Shown piece by piece: positions 57,601 through 64,000 of a DNA stretch of 64,000 nt. The first letter of the stretch is position 1. Each line of letters opens with the position of its first letter. The translations under genes and the position numbers were made by a program. The notes beneath the pieces are model-generated. The model was not told the origin of the DNA, ran no database searches, and worked only from the letters and a program-made list of their open reading frames with translations. The DNA comes from Erpobdella octoculata (taxonomy: Eukaryota > Annelida > Clitellata > Hirudinida > Erpobdellidae): assembly GCA_963978895.1 (NCBI GenBank), contig OZ022247.1, forward strand, positions 22,989,371-23,053,370, in the 5' to 3' direction.

Positions 57601-60211
57601 TGGAAATAGGTTAGCTCATAAAGTTTTGTAGAAACAGTGCACTAGAACTATAATAATGTTTTTTTTTGTGTTGTTATGTTGATGCAGAATATCTTTTAAT
57701 AATGTAAATATAAAAAAGAGTAAAAAATGTTCTGCTGTGTGCGGACAATCCTTTACAGAGGGTCAATCTTCATAAGAGAAAAAAAATACTAAATGTTAAA
57801 ATATTTTTTTAAAAAATTAAAATTATTAATAAGACCAATCATGAAGAACAGCCCATATTAATATAACATGCAAATTCAAACTTTGTCATATATGGGTTAA
57901 ATGTATTTCAGTAGACAGGAATCCTTGCATTTTGTAATTTACACTTGAGTACATTTTTGAAGTACTCGCATCAAAACTGAAAATTTATTAGAAAGCGAAA
58001 TTAATTTAGTACGGATATCCTACAAATAAATGAGGGGGTAATTGTAACTGTCCATTCGTTTTCTCATCTGTGCATTTGATTAATAATCTGTCTGTCTGTT
58101 CTACTCCCGTACAGGGGCGTCGGGTGCATCTTTACGGAAATGATCACAGGGGCAGCCACGTTTCCCGGAATGAAGGATTCGTTTGATCAACTTACTCACA
58201 TTTGGCAGGTGAGCTAGCAAACGTGTGTTGATGGATGGGCGACTGATTGAAGAAGAAATCAACTACATAGATTTTTTAAAAGGGCTGCATCATGGCTGAC
58301 TTGATAGCTTATATTTGAGCGGTGCTGCAGATGCACTGATGATGATTTTTTTCAATAATGGGGAGTGGTAATTGTTGTTGCCATATGTGCTGGTTGACAT
58401 ATGTGGAAATGATTATTATTGCCATATATGATGGAGATTATAGTTGCTATATTTAGTTGTGGTTGTAGTTGCTATATGTGGTGATGATTAAAGCTGTCAT
58501 ATGTGGTGGTGATTATAGTTGCTATATGTGGTGATGATTATGGTCATGTGTGATACTGCTGTTATTGGATGCAATAATGATGAAGATGACTACTTTTATA
58601 ATTTCCCTAACATTTCAGGTTTTTGGAACACCTAATGAATGTAACTGGGAGGGTGTTACTAATTTCCCTAATTACAGCTTAGGTTAGTTATTTTTTTTTA
58701 TATTACTTGAAGGCAGTAACTAGAATGTTTGATGTAATCATACTGAAAATAATTATTCTTGTGGTCGTTGTCTCTTCAGAGAAATTCGGCTCCCACCCGC
58801 CGAGAAAATTGATCAAGTCTGTGCCAAAGTTGTCCAGCATACCCTATGCCGAACATCTGGCTGAAAGCCTGTTGCAGGTTACAGTGGTGGTGATGATGAT
58901 GATGATGATGTGGGGGATTAGGATGACATGGGTTAACAGTAGCTGTTATGGATGAGTGTGATGATGATGATATCATTTATTTAGTGATGAATCCAAACTG
59001 TTTTGTTAGTGATAATGCTGTCAGTGAGCGATGCAATGATTATGATGTCGTGGTGATGATGATAATGATGATGATGATGATTATGATGATGCTGGCAGCT
59101 TCAACCCAACAAGAGAATCGATGCCTACAATGCCCTCCACCACAAGTACTTCTACGACATTCCCAACAAGCTCTACAACTTACCCGATGGTGATTTTGTT
59201 TTCACGAGTTTGTTCCAATCTTGTTCTGTAATGTCGAGTAATTGTCTATATTTCTGAGTAATTGTCTATATTTCTGAGTAATTGTCTATATTTCTGAGTA
59301 ATTGTCTATATTTCTGAGTAATTGTCTATATTTCTGAGTAATTGTCTATATTTCTGAGTAATTGTCTATATTTCTGAGTAATTGTCTATATTTCTGAGTA
59401 ATTGTCTATATTTCTGAGTAATTGTCTATATTTCTCAGTAATTTTCTATATTTCTGAGTAATTGTCTATATTTCTGAGTAATTGTCTATATTTCTGAGTA
59501 ATTTTCTATATTTCTGAGTAATTGTCTATATTTCTCAGTAATTTTCTATATTTCTCAGTAATTGTCTATATTTCTGAGTAATTGTCTATATTTCTGAGTA
59601 ATTGTCTATATTTCTGAGTAATTGTCTATATTTCTCAGTAATTTTCTATATTTCTGAGTAATTGTCTATATTTCTGAGTAATTGTCTATATTTCTGAGTA
59701 ATTGTCTATATTTCTGAGTAATTGTCTATATTTCTGAGTTATTTGGATGGTTTTGTTTACATGTTTTAGTGGTTTCCATTTTCGACCTACCCTGCATTCG
59801 ATTGGCTCCCGAACTCAACGACCTACTCGGGATGAGGTCCAATAACAGCGCTCCCTCTGTAGCACTGGCGACGAATAGCAGCACCGCTTACGTCTCTTCC
59901 GCCAACCAGAAGTCCGGGACGCAACAACTTGAAAAATATCCCATTCCCAATCCACCTGGTGTATCGATTCTAAAGATTTGTATGGTTTTTGTTTTATTTT
60001 GTTTTTATTTAAGATGTTACGTTATTTGTCTATTTTATATTAAAATTTTACAGCTCAGACTTCTGAGAGCAACAAAGCAGAGGCTGTTCTTCCTCCAGCC
60101 AATAACATGAACGCATCGTCTTGCAAGGCATCTTCTGTGCATGTTTTTGGACCTTCCCTGTCTTTTAAAGGTTCTTTGGAAAAATTTTTTTTTAATTTTA
60201 ATTTTTTGTGA
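51697..60211 (+). CDS. CDK14: PFTAIRE-type cyclin-dependent kinase (CDK14/CDK15, Eip63E family)
   Basis: Nineteen phase-consistent exons: 51697-51730, 52739-52810, 53195-53235, 53366-53573, 53931-54269, 54526-54869, 54977-55068, 55185-55264, 55373-55467, 55568-55630, 56162-56223, 56777-56838, 57062-57182, 58115-58208, 58619-58682, 58780-58877, 59099-59189, 59770-59958 and 60054-60211. The sum is 768 residues. The kinase domain shows [19 protein letters not shown], the cyclin-binding helix [26 protein letters not shown] and [15 protein letters not shown]. The N-terminus ([27 protein letters not shown]) resembles vertebrate CDK14. Exons 4-6 add a Ser/His-rich disordered region (about 230 residues). 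Family knowledge: such kinases are activated at the membrane by cyclin Y and act in Wnt/LRP6 signalling. The last exon is uncertain: translation runs to TGA at 60209, or a donor at 60171 leads further. Confidence 0.92.
52826..52940. repeat. 20-bp tandem repeat, about five copies
   Basis: Units of TAATTTAATTATCATACCAT with small changes, in an intron of the kinase gene. A related AT-rich array of TCAATCAATAGAATAATCAA type lies at about 53640-53830. Confidence 0.9.
53058..53130 (-). mobile_element. tRNA-derived SINE-like segment
   Basis: On the minus strand GGTGGCGGTCTAGTCGGAGG matches a tRNA box-A region and GGTTCAACTCC (53068-53078) is a box-B match, about 45 bases further on. Length and spacing fit a tRNA head. 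It lies antisense in an intron of the kinase gene. A weakened tRNA pseudogene is the alternative. Confidence 0.5.
56440..56715. repeat. 19-bp AT-rich tandem repeat
   Basis: About 12 copies of a 19-bp unit (AATTTCATAATTTTTTAAA), in the intron whose acceptor is at 56776, about 60 bp beyond the array. Confidence 0.93.
58330..58560. repeat. Degenerate tandem repeat, about 28-bp units
   Basis: Repeated GTGGTGATGATTATAGTTGC and TATATGT-type segments with many changes, in an intron of the kinase gene. Confidence 0.65.
59236..59740. repeat. 20-bp minisatellite, about 25 copies
   Basis: Exact 20-bp period, consensus GAGTAATTGTCTATATTTCT. Variant units carry CAG for GAG and TTT for TGT, often together, which points to array-internal copying. 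It fills most of the intron before the exon at 59770. Confidence 0.97.
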
Positions 60212-63200
60212 TAACTGCACGCTTTCTAGGATTATTGTCATTTGTATGATTGAAATGTTAATTAGTTGTGCATTTTATGCTAGGTCCGTCTGCAGTTTGA
60301 ATGGAGGAGGAGAGAAAGAGAGAGAGAGAGAGAGAATGAGTGAAAAAAAGAGATAGGGAGAATAATAATGAAAAAAAAATAGTTGAGATTTGAGAAGTGA
60401 AACAGAACAGCGATAGAGTGAAAATAGAAAGTGACGTTCCATCCAGACGGAAATTCCGAAACTGGTGACGAGGAAGAAGAGACGAAGATGCATTCACCTT
60501 GAAGCATACACCTGGACGATGTTTTTTTTTTACAATTTTTTTGTTTTTCTTCTTGTTCTCTCTCTCTCACTTGCTCATTCCTTAACCGTGCGTGTGTTCG
60601 TGCGTGCCGGTGTATCCGATTGTCAGAAGTCTTACTTTTAAAATTATTACCTTCATAAATCATATTTTGTGATTGCACGCATGCAAGGCGTGCGTGTTTA
60701 TTTAAATTAGCATCCCATTAGTCATTGGCGTTGATTGTTGACATCCTTTGAATTGTTTTTTGTTTCTTTCTGAGTTATACGAACGAATGAATACGCATAA
60801 GCACGTATGAATACGCATGAGTACGTAGAAGCCCGGAATTGGGTTTCACTTTCTATTTTTAGGCAATGTTGTATCTTCTTTACTATGATCAAACTACCTA
60901 GTATTTTGATGACTCCAAAAAAACTGACTTCTAGAATATGTATATATATATATATATATACCAATCTTATTTGAAACGGGAACCTACGTACAAACAACTG
61001 TCTACTGAACTGTGGTTTGAATTCTTCAGGCATGGACCATTACAACAACACGAGCTTTCGCTTCCATCTAGTCCGCTTTCTTCTGCATTTCTTCTACACG
61101 ATCTTCTTGAGCTTGTTTTCATTGTAATTCGTATGCTTCGTATGTTTCGTATGCTCGTGGTGCGTTTGTGGATTTTGAAAATTGTTTGACAATCATTCAA
61201 AGGTGACGTTTATTCCAAGTTGATTTTTTGTGAATGGTTGCGTAGAGGTTGAGTGTGTCATCGTATTATTATTGTATTACGTTATACATTAGCTGTAAAT
61301 CATTATACATCTCTTAACTCTTAGTGTACATTAGGTGAGTTTACAGATTTCATACGTGCATGCTCAATGCACACGTACATACATACAGTTATATTATGAA
61401 TATTTTGTCAGTGAGCAGTGAAATTAAGAGAAAGAAGAGGGAGAGAGAGAGAGAGAGAGGAGAAAGACTGTACAAATCAAAGAGGGTAGTAATTATTAAG
61501 TATTCATATCTTTTCGGATATATATTTTAATTACTTTTAAAGTTGATTTATCTCTTTGTGTTTGTAAGCTTACATGTATTGAAGACATAGTATTTTTAAT
61601 AATAAATTTGCATACCAAAAGTTATCCATCTTAATAGTTAACTCTTATTGGTGGCTTGCTCCTTTCATTCCCCTATCACAACTGTGTTATCAAATTCGTC
61701 GAATAAAAATCGACAATTTGTTTACTCACAGCAATCTGGCTTGCGCATAAAAGTACCGTTAAGATGATTGGTAGTTGCGATCGGTAATCACTGTAACCAT
61801 GTTTTCGCTTATTTATTTATCCCGCCAAGACTGGCCAGTGGTTTAAATGTGCGTTGTATTTATAATCTTTTTTTTTGCTCTCCATTCTCTATGAAAATGT
61901 TCGCCGAAAAGGATATTTAAGTTTTTTTTTTTTGCTTTTTCCGAACAATTATATATTTTCGTGGAACTGATTTTTAGGCTTTTCGTGGTCTTCTACAGGT
62001 ACAGTTGCACTCACACACACACAAACACACACTCACACACACACACACACACATACATGTATGCACACAGATAGCTAGTCTTGTTTTTTCATTGCTGTTG
62101 TTATGTTGCCCATACTAAAGGTTTTGTTTAATATTATGTGCTTACTTATAAAACAATGTTATGATATAATTTATTATAAATACATTTAGTTATATTTATG
62201 ATATTATTGTGATTTTTTCTCTATTAATTCAACAAGTTATTTCATTCATTCATATATATTCATGGATACAATGACAAGTCCTCCCAGATGCATCTCCCTA
62301 AATTGTTCCCTTCTGGATATTTCATCCCTGTGCCTTTTTTCCTGGATATTCCCTTTTTCTCCTGTTTAATCATAATAATTGAACCAAAAATAATAAAAAA
62401 AAGCTTCGGTTGCAATCACTCTGTCACTTTCTTTTCTGAATACTTCATTTAAGATGCCGTCACAGTATGTATCGTTATAGTTGAAAGGGTTGTTCAAAAC
62501 AGAATATCGTATGCAACTACTGGATAAGATTAGATGTTGTCTCGGACTGCATAATTCGGAACGATGTTAAGTATTGCAGTCCTTATAATTCTTAAAGTTG
62601 ATCTCCTCAAATTGCTTAGTCCAGCTTGGCATTGGAAGGCCAAGTTTCAATCGACAAGTTTCAAAAAGTTTGAATGAAGTTCTTCAACTTCAGACTGCAT
62701 CTTACTTACTGTTCCGTGCTTCGCATGCGAATCCTGGCTGAACACAACCTTGACGTGTTTTTCCCTCCCATGTCTTGGAAGTAGTAAAAAAATTTGTTTG
62801 ACCACCTTCACCGGTTATGCCATCTTGACATTTATCATGGACTTTCAGAATATCTTCAAGATTGGTAGGAAGGCCATCAGGCAAGAATCATTCTTTTGTA
62901 TTGTGCTAATTCTTCATCTTCTTAACGTTGCCGTTGTAAGCCGAAACTTTGAATCATTCTGTTGACGTATTTAGCTGGATTGAACAAATATCTTTTTTCA
63001 TGGATTTCTTTAATAATTTTTCAGAATCCATCATAACTTTTATCACAGGGGAAATCCTTTAAGAAAAAATGTCGGATGATTTTCTCAACTCAATTTATCT
63101 TTTATTGTGATTAGAATTAGTTCAATTTTCGGCCTACTTAATGTATGATTTTTATTAGATAACCACTGGAAAGAAATGGTATAACATTATAATTAAATAT

Positions 63201-64000
63201 TTGTATATGTGTTTGTGTGTGTGTGTATGCTTTAATCTGGTGCATTCTAGTAAAGTGCTTACAACCATTTTAGTTTCATATTGTATTATTATTAAATTTA
63301 AATTACATTTAGTTGAATTAAATAGGGCTATAATTTAGTTATTTTTTTTATATTTGCATGTACGCCGGTTTACCTCATTTTCATCTCTTATAAGTTACCC
63401 ATTTTGTAGTGGTAGTGGTGGTGATTAAGACGGTGAACATTGATTGTGATCATAAAGGTGGTGATGATTTAAGAGTGAGTGTGAGTGATCATGAAGATTG
63501 GGTGATTGTTGTCGAGATCCTGAACATTTGGCGATTGCGATCATGAAGCTGATAACCGGTGATAACGATTATGATGATGATATCTACCAGGATTCTTTCG
63601 ATGTCAGTTATGATAGTGATAATAGTGTCAAAAAAGCGCTGGTGGTAGTGGTGGTGGTGATGATGATGATGATGGTAAAGACTGTCATTGCAATGTGAAC
63701 TGTGTTATTTCTGTCACCATTCTTTTATAGACTTGATTGTAGAACAAAATTGAAAAACATCTTTGAGATCTTTGTTCGTATTAATATTTCTTTGGTTGCC
63801 ACTATGTCAATTTTTTATAGCAGTTACTGTCTCATCTGACCACCGTATAAATAAGTTATTACGACTGAACACACACACACAAGATCAGCACTGCTGTTGC
63901 AATTTGGGATCTAATAATTGTAACCATTGTTGATGTTACCATGACATTATCATCGTAATTACCAATGTATTGATTGCTGACGTTTTTTTTGTATCAGAAA
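60212..64000. other. Downstream region with microsatellites and a retroelement remnant
   Basis: Holds the 3' flank of the kinase gene. GA runs occur at 60313-60337 and 61439-61460, TA at 60943-60962, CA at 62012-62055, and GAT/GGT triplets near 63400-63680. Apart from the fragment at 62702-62884 no coding sequence is supported. Confidence 0.5.
62702..62884 (-). pseudogene. Possible non-LTR reverse-transcriptase fragment
   Basis: A minus-strand open segment reads NLEDILKVHDKCQDGITGEG, followed by FFTTSKTWEGKTRQGCVQP. The order of a helix ending in H, a short glycine-rich turn and a QGCV-P motif recalls the region of LINE reverse transcriptases before the FADD box. Stops occur on both sides and the rest of the enzyme is missing. 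Old, inactive remnant if the assignment is right. Confidence 0.35.

Noticed and set aside
59236..59740. CRISPR-like regular repeat
   Set aside because: Units are directly adjacent with no spacers, and the context is a eukaryotic intron.
60258..60678. Minus-strand frames of 72-132 codons
   Set aside because: Ser/Leu-rich translations of the GA/CT purine tract; nothing supports a gene.

Overview
This is a eukaryotic (animal) genomic window, not a bacterial one. Genes are split into many short exons by GT-AG introns, the DNA is AT-rich, and it is crowded with microsatellites, minisatellites and tRNA-derived or MITE-like repeats. The mix of genes (a Cys-loop anion channel related to glutamate-gated chloride channels and glycine receptors, a full-length SF3B3, and a PFTAIRE-type CDK14-like kinase with a conserved amino-terminal exon) fits an invertebrate. 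My inference is a lophotrochozoan, possibly an annelid or leech, but nothing here proves the taxon. All exon models were built by hand from splice signals, phase agreement and recalled family sequences; no alignment was run.

Layout. 1-1720: repeats and no firm gene. 1721-7123 (+): the last six recognised exons of a Cys-loop anion-channel subunit, whose 5' exons are not found. 7124-24787: about 17.6 kb of microsatellite-rich DNA with one tentative small gene (17695-20553, +) and mobile-element remnants. 24788-36391 (-): two tandem, paralogous genes for small SH2-domain adaptor proteins. 36392-39544: intergenic. 39545-48991 (+): complete 21-exon SF3B3. 50015-51395 (+): three-exon mucin-like membrane protein with a 21-bp repeat. 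51697-60211 (+): 19-exon CDK14-like PFTAIRE kinase. 60212-64000: repeats and a degraded reverse-transcriptase-like fragment.

The most unusual feature is the SH2 pair. Each gene encodes an SH2 domain at or near the amino terminus, followed by a tail assembled from very small exons. All the internal tail exons are phase 1-1, so they can be gained, lost or skipped without a frameshift, and most carry one tyrosine motif (YxxM, YxN or YxxP type) or one proline-rich SH3-type motif. Two 33-bp exons in the downstream gene and one 30-bp exon in the upstream gene also share flanking intron sequence, which suggests spread by exon duplication. I do not recognise this as a named family.

The other genes are unrelated neighbours: SF3B3 is a spliceosome core protein, the kinase is a predicted cyclin-Y-type CDK, and the channel and mucin-like protein act at membranes. 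I see no operon-like or functional link between them.
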